Positions 53,412 through 60,593 of a DNA stretch of 64,000 nt are shown in pieces. Numbering within the stretch: position 1 is the stretch's first letter; the number at the start of each line of letters is the position of its first letter. The notes beneath the pieces were generated by a model. The model was given only the letters and a program-made list of their open reading frames with translations. It had not been told where the DNA came from and made no database searches. The translations under genes and the position numbers were made by a program. Where the stretch lies: NCBI GenBank assembly GCA_020634565.1, contig JACKBN010000003.1, forward strand, positions 496,001 to 560,000. The letters run 5' to 3'. Origin of the DNA: Ardenticatenaceae bacterium (GTDB lineage Bacteria > Chloroflexota > Anaerolineae > Promineifilales > Promineifilaceae).

Positions 53412-53441
53412 TTGACGCTGCCGAAGCCGAATTTGTATACT
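53412..53441 (+). promoter_or_regulatory. Promoter of the GT-A-like gene
   Basis: TTGACG (53412-53417), an 18-base spacer and TATACT (53436-53441). Confidence 0.6.
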
Positions 53442-53501
53442 GTCGGTGGGGAATAGCTATTTTTATCACCCCAAAGCGAGTGCAAACCAGGAGCCATTGT
53501 G

Positions 53502-54395
53502 ATGTCCACCGCCCCCGACAAACTCATCTTTTTAACTCTCGTGCGCACGGCCGATGAGGCCAATTTTGTGCGCCTTCTCATTGCAAGCATTCGTGCCTTT
53601 GGCGGCGATTGGCGCCTTTGTCCCGTCTGGGTGTTTACCATCGGGCCAAGGCCAGATTTGGCTGCCGAAAATGTGGAAATCATTCCGCTAGATGTGCCAA
53701 CGAGCGTCAAACAATATTTCTTTGCGGACAAGGTGTTTGCCTGTGCCCAGGCAGAAGCGCTGGCTGCGCCAGAGGTGCAAACGCTGGTTTTGATTGACCC
53801 GGAATGCCTGGTGGTGCAGCCGCCGGACTTGTTTGATTTGGGAGCTGCGGTTGATACGGCCGTTCGCCCCGTGCACATCAAAAATGTAGGGTTGTCGCCT
53901 GATGAGCCACTAGATCTGTTCTGGCAAAAAGTGGTGGAGGTGGTGGGGCTTGAAGATGTGCCGCTTACGGTGGAAACTTTTATTGGGCAAGAGCCGATTC
54001 GCGCCTATTTCAACACCCATGCCTTTGCCATCAATCCGGCAAAAGGGCTGCTGCAACGCTGGTTTGCGCTGTTTTCCCAGCTTGTGGCGGATCAGGCGTA
54101 TCAAACGGCCGCTTGCCAGGACGTGCGGCACCGCATCTTTCTGCACCAGGCGGTGTGGAGTGCCCTGCTGGTCGCTGAACTGGATAAACAGCGCATCCGC
54201 ATTTTGCCGCCCACCTACAATTACCCGTACAATTTGCATGATTCGGTGCCGGTCGCGCGCCGCGCGCAGTCGTTTAATGAGCTGACCTGCTTTACGTATG
54301 AAGAGCGCACCTTACAGCCGGATGCCATCAGCGACATTAAAATTGCTGAACCGTTAGCCACCTGGCTGCGGACCTATTTTGCAAAGAGTGGTTAG
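53502..54395 (+). CDS. GT-A-fold glycosyltransferase-like protein
   Basis: The 297-residue soluble product starts MSTAPDKLIFLTLVRTADEANFVRLLIASIRAFGG, a Rossmann-like N-terminus of nucleotide-sugar transferases, with a possible metal site in VQTLVLIDPECLVVQPPDLFDLG (D-x-E in place of DxD). FNTHAFAINPAKGLLQRWFALFSQL resembles the acceptor-side helix of GT8-like enzymes. The DPE variant makes activity uncertain. AGGAG lies 8 bases before ATG 53502. It is followed 5 bases later by the ATL gene. It may add sugars together with the GT-C enzyme just upstream; that is inference. Confidence 0.6.
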   Translation: MSTAPDKLIFLTLVRTADEANFVRLLIASIRAFGGDWRLCPVWVFTIGPRPDLAAENVEIIPLDVPTSVKQYFFADKVFACAQAEALAAPEVQTLVLIDPECLVVQPPDLFDLGAAVDTAVRPVHIKNVGLSPDEPLDLFWQKVVEVVGLEDVPLTVETFIGQEPIRAYFNTHAFAINPAKGLLQRWFALFSQLVADQAYQTAACQDVRHRIFLHQAVWSALLVAELDKQRIRILPPTYNYPYNLHDSVPVARRAQSFNELTCFTYEERTLQPDAISDIKIAEPLATWLRTYFAKSG

Positions 54396-54399
54396 ATAG

Positions 54400-54783
54400 A
54401 TGAACATTCCCTCGCTTCCTGATCCCCAACCTTTTTATGAGCAGGTGTGGCAGTTGGCCCGCCAGATTCCGCCTGGGCGCGTGGCCACCTACGGCCAACT
54501 GGCGCAGCTCATCCCGTGCCCGGCAGGTGTGGAGCCTGATGAGTATGATGCATTTGGCGCGCGGTGGGTGGGCAATGGCATGGCGGCTTGCCCGGCTGAT
54601 GTGCCTTGGCAGCGCGTCATTAATTCGCAGGGCAAAATTAGTCAGCGCCCTGGGGCGGAAAAGCAGCGCCAGCTGCTGGAAAATGAGGGCATCCCTTTTG
54701 TGAAAGACCGGATTGACCTGAAGGCATACCAATGGCATGGTCCGGGTGAGGAAGAACTACCCCGCCAAGCGCGGCTATTTTAG
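54400..54783 (+). CDS. Alkyltransferase-like (ATL) DNA damage-recognition protein
   Basis: The 127-residue protein has the O6-alkylguanine-DNA alkyltransferase C-terminal fold: FYEQVWQLARQIPPGRVATYGQLAQLI and GARWVGNGMAAC, then VPWQRVINSQGKIS. In true alkyltransferases the active site is PCHRV; here Trp replaces the reactive Cys (PWQRV), the hallmark of ATL proteins. These bind alkylated guanines without repairing them and hand them to nucleotide-excision repair. It overlaps the transcription unit of the GT-like gene (5-base gap). The TAG stop abuts a dispersed repeat. Confidence 0.9.
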   Translation: MNIPSLPDPQPFYEQVWQLARQIPPGRVATYGQLAQLIPCPAGVEPDEYDAFGARWVGNGMAACPADVPWQRVINSQGKISQRPGAEKQRQLLENEGIPFVKDRIDLKAYQWHGPGEEELPRQARLF

Positions 54784-54835
54784 TAGCCGCAGTTTCTTAC
54801 TGCGCTCGTTTGGCGCGGAAAGAATCCGCGGCTAC
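54783..54835. repeat. GTAGCCGCAGTTTCTTACTGCGC inverted repeat
   Basis: GTAGCCGCAGTTTCTTACTG and GCGGAAAGAATCCGCGGCTAC are imperfect inverted arms with a 7-base loop. The right arm equals the word at 31882-31904. It stands directly after the ATL stop and before the end of the convergent reductase gene. Confidence 0.75.
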
Positions 54836-54843
54836 ACAGACAT

Positions 54844-55809
54844 TTATTGCCACGCTGTGGTCTCGTCCAGAGCGGCTTTGTCTTGGGCCGAAAGCGAAAC
54901 GTTGGCGCCCTGCACCGTATCTTCCAGTTGAGCAATGGAGTTGGCCCCGATGATGGCTGAGCTGACGGCGGGGTTGGCCAGCACCCAGGCGATAGCTGTT
55001 TGCGGGATAGTGGCGTTGTGGATGCGGCCAATGACTTCCAGTTTATCAACGGCCGTAAATCCCTGTTCGTTCATGTAGCGGCTGCGCACCCCTTCGGCTC
55101 GTTTGGAGTCGGGCAGGGGCGTGTCGCGGCGATATTTGCCGGTGAGGAAGCCGCCTGCCAGTGGGCTGTACGGAATCACGCCGATGCCCTGATCCAGGCA
55201 AAGTGGCTGGAGTTCCCGCTCGAATTCGGCGCGATGCACCAGGCTGTAATGCGGCTGTAAACTGTCGAAGCGCACCAGATTTTTGACATCGCTGATCCAT
55301 AACGCTTTGGTGAGCAGCCAGGCGGGATAGTTGGAACAGCCGATGTAGCGCACCTTGCCCGCCCGCACCAGGTCGGTCAGGGCCGAGAGCGTTTCATCCA
55401 GCGGGGTTTCCTCATCGGGCCAATGCACCTGGTACAGGTCGATGTAATCGGTTTGCAGGCGGCGCAGGCTGTCTTCAACGGCCGTCATGATGTGTACGCG
55501 CGACAAGCCCTGATCGTTGGGGCCGTCTCCCATTTGGCCGCGCACTTTGGTGGCCAGCACGATGCTGTCACGTCGGGTGCCGCTTTGGGCCAGCCAGTTG
55601 CCGATGATTTGCTCACTGACGCCGCCATCGTTGCCTTCGGCCCAGCGAGAGTAAACATCGGCCGTGTCGAAGAAGTTGCAGCCCAGCTCGATGGCGTGGC
55701 TCATGATGCGGTGGCTGGTGGCTTCATCGGCCGACCAGCCAAACTGCATGGTGCCCAGGCAAATGGTGGAAACTTTGAGGCCCGTGCGGCCGAGTTTACG
55801 AAATTCCAT
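54844..55809 (-). CDS. Aldo/keto reductase
   Basis: The 321-residue product has the AKR barrel: MEFRKLGRTGLKVSTICLGTMQFG, the catalytic Asp and Tyr in CNFFDTADVYSRWAEGNDGG, Lys in VLATKVRGQMG and His in IDLYQVHWPDEETPLDETL. The NADPH-binding part is IGVIPYSPLAGGFLTGKYRRD and PAVSSAIIGANSIAQLEDTVQG. The family reduces aldehydes and ketones; the close relatives act on unidentified sugars or quinones. AAGGAGAAAA lies just upstream of the ATG. It is the last gene of a minus-strand run that begins with the LacI-type regulator, but intergenic repeats suggest separate transcripts. Confidence 0.93.
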   Translation of the reverse strand: MEFRKLGRTGLKVSTICLGTMQFGWSADEATSHRIMSHAIELGCNFFDTADVYSRWAEGNDGGVSEQIIGNWLAQSGTRRDSIVLATKVRGQMGDGPNDQGLSRVHIMTAVEDSLRRLQTDYIDLYQVHWPDEETPLDETLSALTDLVRAGKVRYIGCSNYPAWLLTKALWISDVKNLVRFDSLQPHYSLVHRAEFERELQPLCLDQGIGVIPYSPLAGGFLTGKYRRDTPLPDSKRAEGVRSRYMNEQGFTAVDKLEVIGRIHNATIPQTAIAWVLANPAVSSAIIGANSIAQLEDTVQGANVSLSAQDKAALDETTAWQ

Positions 55810-55823
55810 GTTTTTCTCCTTGT

Positions 55824-55898
55824 TTTGCCACAGAATGCACAGAGGGCGTAGAGATTGGCTTTATAATCTGTGGAAATCTGCGTAATCTGTGGATTATT
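55824..55898. repeat. CCACAGAATGCACAGAGG inverted repeat
   Basis: TTGCCACAGAATGCACAGAG and AATCTGTGGAAATCTGCGTAATCTGTGG. It contains the TAA of the methyltransferase gene. Confidence 0.7.
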
Positions 55899-56664
55899 CC
55901 TTCTTGGCGGCTAAAAGCAGCAGTCGGTCGCTGGTTTCGTCGTAGGGGGATTGGTCGTAGTCGCCCCAAAGGTGCAGCAGTTTGAAGCCTGCTTCTTGCA
56001 GCAGCAGCTCTAGCTGGTGCGGGTAGCGGTAATGATAGGCGCCGTAGGCGACGGTGCGGTGCACTGGCCCGCCGTCGGGGGCGGAGACGTCGTAAATCCA
56101 GGTGATGTGCAGGGTTTGGTTGGCCGTATCCAGCCGGTTACTCGCCAGATGCACAATCAACTCGCGGGTTTCCGGGTCTGTAAGCACGTTTTCCAGACTG
56201 AGTAGGTTATCTTCTGGCGTGCTGGCAATATCCACGGGATTGGCGACGTCAATGAAAAGACGGCCGTTTGCCCCCAAATAGTTTTTCACCTGGCGCAGCG
56301 TGGCCACGACTTGCGCGGTGTCTAAATGAAACAGGGTATTGTACGGGATGATTGCCAGGCCAAACGGCGGTGCGTCTGACAGAGCAAAGTTGGTCATGTC
56401 TGCTTCGTGGAGGGTGATGCGGTTTTGAACGGCCGTTGCCAGTTGCCCGACTCTGGATCGCGCTCTGGCCAACATTTCTGCAGATAAATCTAGCCCGGTG
56501 ACGGTGTGCCCCGCCTGCGCCAGCGGCAGCAGCAGTCGCCCAGAGCCGCAGCCTAATTCCAGCAGGGGGCCGTCGGTGGCTGCTGCCAATTTGAGGAGCA
56601 GGGGAATGTCGTCGGTGAGGTTGGCGTGGGTTAAATCGTAAAAGCGGGCAATTTGATCATACAT
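55894..56664 (-). CDS. Class I SAM-dependent methyltransferase
   Basis: The 256-residue product shows the methyltransferase motifs: MYDQIARFYDLTHANLTDDIPLLL, motif I DGPLLELGCGSGRLLLPLAQAGHTVTGLDLS, motif II ITLHEADMTNFAL, and NTLFHLDTAQVVATLRQVKNYLGANGRLFIDV. The C-terminal strands (RTVAYGAYHYRYPHQLELLLQEAGF) follow the methyltransferase_25/ubiE-like pattern. The substrate is not known. A TAAAAT box ends 6 bases before the ATG, so the transcript may be leaderless. The YwbE gene ends 29 bases upstream. Confidence 0.9.
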   Translation of the reverse strand: MYDQIARFYDLTHANLTDDIPLLLKLAAATDGPLLELGCGSGRLLLPLAQAGHTVTGLDLSAEMLARARSRVGQLATAVQNRITLHEADMTNFALSDAPPFGLAIIPYNTLFHLDTAQVVATLRQVKNYLGANGRLFIDVANPVDIASTPEDNLLSLENVLTDPETRELIVHLASNRLDTANQTLHITWIYDVSAPDGGPVHRTVAYGAYHYRYPHQLELLLQEAGFKLLHLWGDYDQSPYDETSDRLLLLAAKKE

Positions 56665-56693
56665 GCCCTTATTTTACCGCAACCTCCCGGAGG

Positions 56694-56891
56694 TTACTCG
56701 CCCAAAATTTGCTTGACGCGGCCCACCGCTCCACTTTGCAGCCGCACCTTAATGCCGTGCGGGTGCGTGGCCGACTTGGTGAGGATCGTTTGCACAATGC
56801 CTTCAGTAAGTTTGCCCGTGCGCTGGTCTTGCTTCAGCACAATGGCCACTTGTTGGCCGATCTTGATGTCGGCGCGTCTGGTTCCGTCCAT
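56694..56891 (-). CDS. ywbE: YwbE family protein
   Basis: The 65-residue protein reads MDGTRRADIKIGQQVAIVLK, then QDQRTGKLTEGIVQTILTKSATHPHGIKV and ends RVKQILGE. This is the DUF2196/YwbE family, a small beta-barrel-like protein of unknown function, at full family length. AGGAGAG stands 5 bases before ATG 56891, so the longer frame to 56927 is rejected. It lies between the enoyl-CoA hydratase and the methyltransferase genes. Its TAA is inside an AACCTCCGGGAGGTT palindrome. Confidence 0.9.
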   Translation of the reverse strand: MDGTRRADIKIGQQVAIVLKQDQRTGKLTEGIVQTILTKSATHPHGIKVRLQSGAVGRVKQILGE

Positions 56892-56917
56892 TTTTCTCTC
56901 CTGTTTGCTTGCCGTCA

Positions 56918-56953
56918 CCAACGGCAAGGGCGACCCGCCGGGTCGCCCCTACT
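56918..56953. repeat. GGGCGACCCGCCGGGTCGCCCC inverted repeat
   Basis: GGGCGACCCG and CGGGTCGCCC form a perfect short hairpin. The TAG stop of the hydratase gene (CAG TAG GGG) lies at its edge. Confidence 0.75.
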
Positions 56954-57734
56954 GATGGCCAAAAATCGGCTTGCGTTTTTGCTGAAAGGCGGCCAGCGCT
57001 TCCAGATGATCCGGCTCGGCCCATAGATCTACAAAAAGTTTTGTTTCCAGCTGGTTCACGTCTGTTGGAGCCTCTTGGCTGGCCGCATAGATGAGCTGTT
57101 TGCTGGCAGCGAGGGCGTGTTGGGGCAGTTGGGTGAGGGCGTGGGCCAGTTGGGTAACGGCCGTTTCCAAATCCACATTATCGGCCACCACTTGTTGCAC
57201 CAGCCCCATCTGCTGCGCTTCCTCCGCCGTAAAAATGCGGGCGGTCAGCAGCAAATCGAGCGCCCGGGCCTGACCCAGCAAATTGACCAGCCGTCCGGTG
57301 CCACCCCAGCCGGTGCACAACGCGTTGCGCACCTGGGCAAAGCAAAAGCGGGCGTGGCTGGCCGCCAGGCGCAAATCGCAGGCGGTAAGGATTTCACAGC
57401 CGCCGCCAAAGGCATCCCCATTCACGGCGGCAATCACCGGGATGGGCAGCTGCGTAAGCTGCACCAGGGCATCCCGCATCACCCGGTTGAGCCGTTCACC
57501 CGCTTCCCGCTCGGGATGCTGGCTTAACTCTTTTAAATCCCCGCCAGAGACAAATGCTTTGTTGCCCGTGCCGGTGATGATGAGGACGCGAACGGCCGTA
57601 TCGGCCTGAATGGTCGCCACCGCGTCGGCAAACTGCGCCTGGGCGGTCCAGTTCAGGGCATTGCGCGCTTCTGGCCGGTTGACGCGCAGCGTGGCAATAC
57701 CTTCTTGTTGGGTCAGAATAATTTCATTGTTCAT
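56949..57734 (-). CDS. Enoyl-CoA hydratase/isomerase family protein (second)
   Basis: The 261-residue crotonase-fold protein starts MNNEIILTQQEGIATLRVNRPEARNALNW. It has the first oxyanion strand IITGTGNKAFVSGGDLKEL, the second VIAAVNGDAFGGGCEILTACDLRLAA with Glu in GGCEIL, and FCFAQVRNALCTGWGGTGRLVNLLG. The Glu at GGCE is the usual first catalytic acid; the second position (ALCTGWGG) is altered, as in isomerase or thioesterase-like members. The start at 57734 fits a TACACT box 7 bases upstream and no ribosome binding site, so the mRNA is probably leaderless. The LacI-type gene ends 66 bases upstream. Confidence 0.88.
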   Translation of the reverse strand: MNNEIILTQQEGIATLRVNRPEARNALNWTAQAQFADAVATIQADTAVRVLIITGTGNKAFVSGGDLKELSQHPEREAGERLNRVMRDALVQLTQLPIPVIAAVNGDAFGGGCEILTACDLRLAASHARFCFAQVRNALCTGWGGTGRLVNLLGQARALDLLLTARIFTAEEAQQMGLVQQVVADNVDLETAVTQLAHALTQLPQHALAASKQLIYAASQEAPTDVNQLETKLFVDLWAEPDHLEALAAFQQKRKPIFGHQ

Positions 57735-57740
57735 GCGGTA

Positions 57741-57769
57741 AGTGTACGAGGGGAGGGGGAAAGTGAAAA
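57741..57769 (-). promoter_or_regulatory. Probable leaderless promoter of the enoyl-CoA hydratase gene
   Basis: Minus strand: TTTTCA (57769-57764), 17-base spacer, TACACT (57746-57741). The ATG at 57734 follows after 6 bases. Confidence 0.5.
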
Positions 57770-57800
57770 GTGACCCGTTTCGGGCAGCCAGCCACCTCAA

Positions 57801-58826
57801 CTACGGCTCCGTACAGTGTGAGCTGCCACGCACAATGAGCGTTGGCTTTAGAACAACGGAGGGTGATTCCAGGGTGGTTTCATTGATAAGCGTGAGCAGC
57901 TGCTTTACACCCTGCCGTCCCATTTCGGCAACATCCTGCCGTACGGTGGTGAGTGAGGGGGAAAAGTAGGGGGATTCAGGGATGTCATCAAAGCCCACAA
58001 CCGCCAGATCGTCGGGGATTTGTCGCCCCATTTGTCGGGCTACTTTCATCGCGCCCAGGGCCATCTGGTCGTTGCAGACAAAAACGGCGTCCATCTCGGG
58101 ATGCCACTCCAGCAGCATGCGAATGCAATGTTCGCCGCTGCGGGGCGTCCAGTCACCATTGGTAATGTAGCTTTCATCGACGGAACGGCCGTTTTCCGCC
58201 AAAGCTTGCCGCCAACCCAGCTCACGTTGACGGGCTTCCCACCAGTTCATTGGCCCGGTGATCAAGCCAATATTTTTGCGTCCCTGGTCAATCAGGTGCT
58301 GGGTCGCCAGGCAGCCGCCATGTTTGTTGTCGATGATCACGGTAACCAAATTGGGGCGGGGTTGCAGGTTAAAAAAGACTATGGGTACGTCTAAATTGGG
58401 CAGCGCTTGCTGCACCAAGTCCCGATTTTGCCCAATTTCTGGGATGGCCCACAAAATGCCGTCCACATGGTAAGACAAAATCTCACGCACCACTTTTCGA
58501 GCATCAAATGTTTCCGCATGGGGCAAAATCTGGAGCATCAACGAATAATCTGCCGCAACGGCCGCTTCCTGAATTCCGGTTAAAACCAGTGAGGGGCCAT
58601 ACAAACCAATGCTGGCACTCACCACGCCTATGGTGTAACTTTGCCCCTGAATCAGGCTGCGGGCAATTTTACTCGGCTGGTAGCCCAGGTCATCAATGAT
58701 TTTTTGTACATGTACTCGGGTATCGTCGGCCACATCGGGACGGCCGTTCACCACGCGCGAAACGGTTTGTGTTGAAACACCCGCTGCCGCTGCCACCTCT
58801 TTTAGCGTCACTCGTTTGTATTGCAT
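57801..58826 (-). CDS. LacI-family transcriptional regulator, likely of the sugar ABC operon
   Basis: The 341-residue protein begins MQYKRVTLKEVAAAAGVSTQTVSRVVNGRPDVADDTRVHV, a LacI helix-turn-helix with hinge helix (YQPSKIARSLIQGQS). The periplasmic-binding-protein-like effector domain has YTIGVVSASIGLYGPSLVLTGIQEAA, HVDGILWAIPEIG, IDQGRKNIGLITGPMNWWEARQRELGWRQAL and DAVFVCNDQMALGAMKVARQMG with VVGFDDIPESPYFSPSLTTVRQDVAEMG. It is divergent from chvE-gguAB. A perfect inverted repeat (GTTATCGTT, 6 bases, AACGATAAC) covers the start of that operon, and a matching half lies before this gene, so it likely represses both. ATG 58826 has GGGGC nearby; ATG 58838 is possible. Confidence 0.92.
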   Translation of the reverse strand: MQYKRVTLKEVAAAAGVSTQTVSRVVNGRPDVADDTRVHVQKIIDDLGYQPSKIARSLIQGQSYTIGVVSASIGLYGPSLVLTGIQEAAVAADYSLMLQILPHAETFDARKVVREILSYHVDGILWAIPEIGQNRDLVQQALPNLDVPIVFFNLQPRPNLVTVIIDNKHGGCLATQHLIDQGRKNIGLITGPMNWWEARQRELGWRQALAENGRSVDESYITNGDWTPRSGEHCIRMLLEWHPEMDAVFVCNDQMALGAMKVARQMGRQIPDDLAVVGFDDIPESPYFSPSLTTVRQDVAEMGRQGVKQLLTLINETTLESPSVVLKPTLIVRGSSHCTEP

Positions 58827-58869
58827 CGTATGCCCCAAAAGTTGGAATTAAAGTAGATTAACGCCCCGA

Positions 58870-58883
58870 CCGTTAACGATAAC
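58870..58883. promoter_or_regulatory. Half-operator upstream of the LacI-type gene
   Basis: CCGTTAACGATAAC is identical over 14 bases to one half and the centre of the operator at 59090-59113 (read on the opposite strand). It lies 44 bases upstream of the regulator gene and suggests autoregulation. Confidence 0.55.
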
Positions 58884-59061
58884 ATAAATCAGTGTAGCAT
58901 AGTGCCAAAACAGTGTCAATGAATTCAAAAACTTGACGAAAATGGCAATGAAACGGGAATAATAAGAAGTATTTGCCAAACAGGCTGGAGAGATTCGGGT
59001 AATTTGTCCAAAATTTTCCTGCAATATTACACATTTTGCCCGAAAAACGGCCGTGTAGGCC

Positions 59062-59089
59062 TTGACGCCCCCCGATTGTATGTTAAGAT
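59062..59089 (+). promoter_or_regulatory. Promoter of the chvE-gguAB operon
   Basis: TTGACG (59062-59067), a 16-base spacer and TAAGAT (59084-59089). The operator begins on the next base, so bound repressor would cover the start site. Confidence 0.68.
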
Positions 59090-59113
59090 GTTATCGTTAA
59101 CGGGAACGATAAC
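59090..59113. promoter_or_regulatory. LacI-family operator
   Basis: GTTATCGTT and AACGATAAC form a perfect 9+9 inverted repeat with a 6-base AACGGG centre, placed at the expected transcription start. Confidence 0.8.
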
Positions 59114-59203
59114 AATTACCCTGATCGTAGCAAGAAGTAACTCGTTTACACTGGTTTACCCTTATCGCTGTAAGGTCTGAGGCATTTGACCAAAGGAGCG
59201 TAT

Positions 59204-59218
59204 ATGGCAAAAGCTTAA
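59204..59218 (+). other. Four-codon reading frame (MAKA-stop) with strong ribosome binding site
   Basis: AAGGAG lies 5 bases before ATG GCA AAA GCT TAA, in the 5' leader of chvE. It may be a minimal leader peptide or a remnant of an earlier start region. Confidence 0.4.
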
Positions 59219-59340
59219 CCGATTAGATGTTTACCGTACCAGGATTCACCACGCTCTGACAATTTGTCAGAAGCAGCCAACAAAAAGCAAAGTATAAACG
59301 TGCCCAATGGCACAAAAAACATACAAAAAAGGAAGAGAAA

Positions 59341-60489
59341 ATGAAATTTAGAAAACTGTTTCTGCTGTTAATTGCCCTTCTGGCGATGTTTATCTTCACC
59401 GCTTGTGGCTCCTCTGAAGAAGAAGCTGAGGAAACCACTGAAGATACAACCGCCGAAACGACCGACGCCGATACCGAAGAAGTTGCCGAGACCACTGGCG
59501 AAGGTTACTCCATTGGTATCTCCATGCCGACCAAATCCTCCACCCGCTGGATTTCTGACGGCGAGTCGATGGTTCAGTTCTTTGAAGAACAAGGGTATGA
59601 AACAGACCTGCAATACGCCGAAGATGATATCCCGAACCAGTTAGCTCAAATTGAAAACATGGTTACCAAAGGCGTAGACGTCCTGATTATTGCTGCTATT
59701 GACGGCACCACCCTCTCAGACGTGCTGCAACAAGCCGCAGACCAGGACATCAAAGTCATTGCTTATGACCGCCTTATCCGTGACTCCGCCAACGTAGACT
59801 ACTATGCCACCTTCGATAACTTCCAGGTGGGTGTGTTGCAGGCCAGCTACATCGAAGATGCACTCGGCTTGGCCGATGGCAATGGCCCCTTCAACATCGA
59901 ACTGTTTGGTGGTTCCCCCGATGACAACAACGCCTACTTCTTCTACGATGGCGCTATGTCTGTTCTGCAGCCCTACATCGACAATGGCCAACTGGTTGTA
60001 CAAAGCGGCCAGATGGGCATGGACCAGGTTTCCACCCTCCGTTGGGACGGTGCCACTGCTCAGGCACGTATGGAAAACCTGCTCAGCGCTTACTACACCG
60101 AAGAACGTGTTGACGCCGTACTCTCCCCCTACGATGGGTTGAGCATCGGTATCATCTCCTCGCTGAAAGGCGTTGGCTACGGCAGCGATGATCTGCCAAT
60201 GCCCGTCGTAACCGGGCAGGATGCAGAAGTTCCTTCCGTCAAATCCATTTTGGCTGGTGAACAAACCTCAACGGTCTTTAAAGACACCCGCGAGTTGGCC
60301 AAGCAAACCGTGGCTATGGTAGATGCTCTGTTGAGCGGTGAAGAAGTGCCCGTCAATGACACCGAAACCTACGAAAATGGTGTTAAAATCGTACCTTCTT
60401 ACCTGCTTGTTCCCATTAGTGTTGACATCAACAACTGGGAAGCAGCACTCATCGAAACCGGTTACTATACGGCCGAAGAATTCGAATAA
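59341..60489 (+). CDS. chvE: Sugar-binding lipoprotein of a ChvE/GguAB-type ABC transporter
   Basis: The 382-residue product has a lipoprotein signal (MKFRKLFLLLIALLAMFIFT ACG, Cys at residue 22), an acidic Thr/Glu linker and a periplasmic-binding fold: YSIGISMPTKSSTRWISDGESMVQFFEEQGY, DIPNQLAQIENMVTKGVDVLIIAAIDGTTLSDVLQQAADQDIKVIAYDRLI, VDYYATFDNFQVGVLQASYI and VVTGQDAEVPSVKSILAGEQTSTVFKDTRELA. These match ChvE, the multiple-monosaccharide receptor for glucose, galactose, arabinose and xylose. GGAAGAGAAA precedes the ATG. Its codon use is rich in GAA/AAA and it lacks ACGGCCGT. An intercistronic hairpin follows. Confidence 0.92.
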   Translation: MKFRKLFLLLIALLAMFIFTACGSSEEEAEETTEDTTAETTDADTEEVAETTGEGYSIGISMPTKSSTRWISDGESMVQFFEEQGYETDLQYAEDDIPNQLAQIENMVTKGVDVLIIAAIDGTTLSDVLQQAADQDIKVIAYDRLIRDSANVDYYATFDNFQVGVLQASYIEDALGLADGNGPFNIELFGGSPDDNNAYFFYDGAMSVLQPYIDNGQLVVQSGQMGMDQVSTLRWDGATAQARMENLLSAYYTEERVDAVLSPYDGLSIGIISSLKGVGYGSDDLPMPVVTGQDAEVPSVKSILAGEQTSTVFKDTRELAKQTVAMVDALLSGEEVPVNDTETYENGVKIVPSYLLVPISVDINNWEAALIETGYYTAEEFE

Positions 60490-60512
60490 AATTGAAGTAA
60501 GCTAAATAAAGG

Positions 60513-60547
60513 GTGTGGGTACCTGGCTCCGGCTGGTGTGCCCACAC
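60513..60547 (+). terminator. Intercistronic hairpin between chvE and gguA
   Basis: GTGTGGG and CCCACAC pair around a 21-base loop, without a T run. Such hairpins often protect the binding-protein mRNA and lower expression of the ATPase gene behind it. Confidence 0.55.
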
Positions 60548-60593
60548 TCACCATCAGTGTCGTCTGCGACTTAGCAATGCCGGGAGAACAATC

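Larger units (their letters stand above)
58839..59340. other. 502-base divergent regulatory region
   Basis: It holds the half-operator (58870), one ACGGCCGT (59046), the chvE promoter and operator (59062-59113), a 4-codon reading frame (59204-59218) and a CTGACAA/TTGTCAG hairpin near 59257-59272. The 58890-59040 part is AT-rich without further recognisable elements. Confidence 0.6.
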
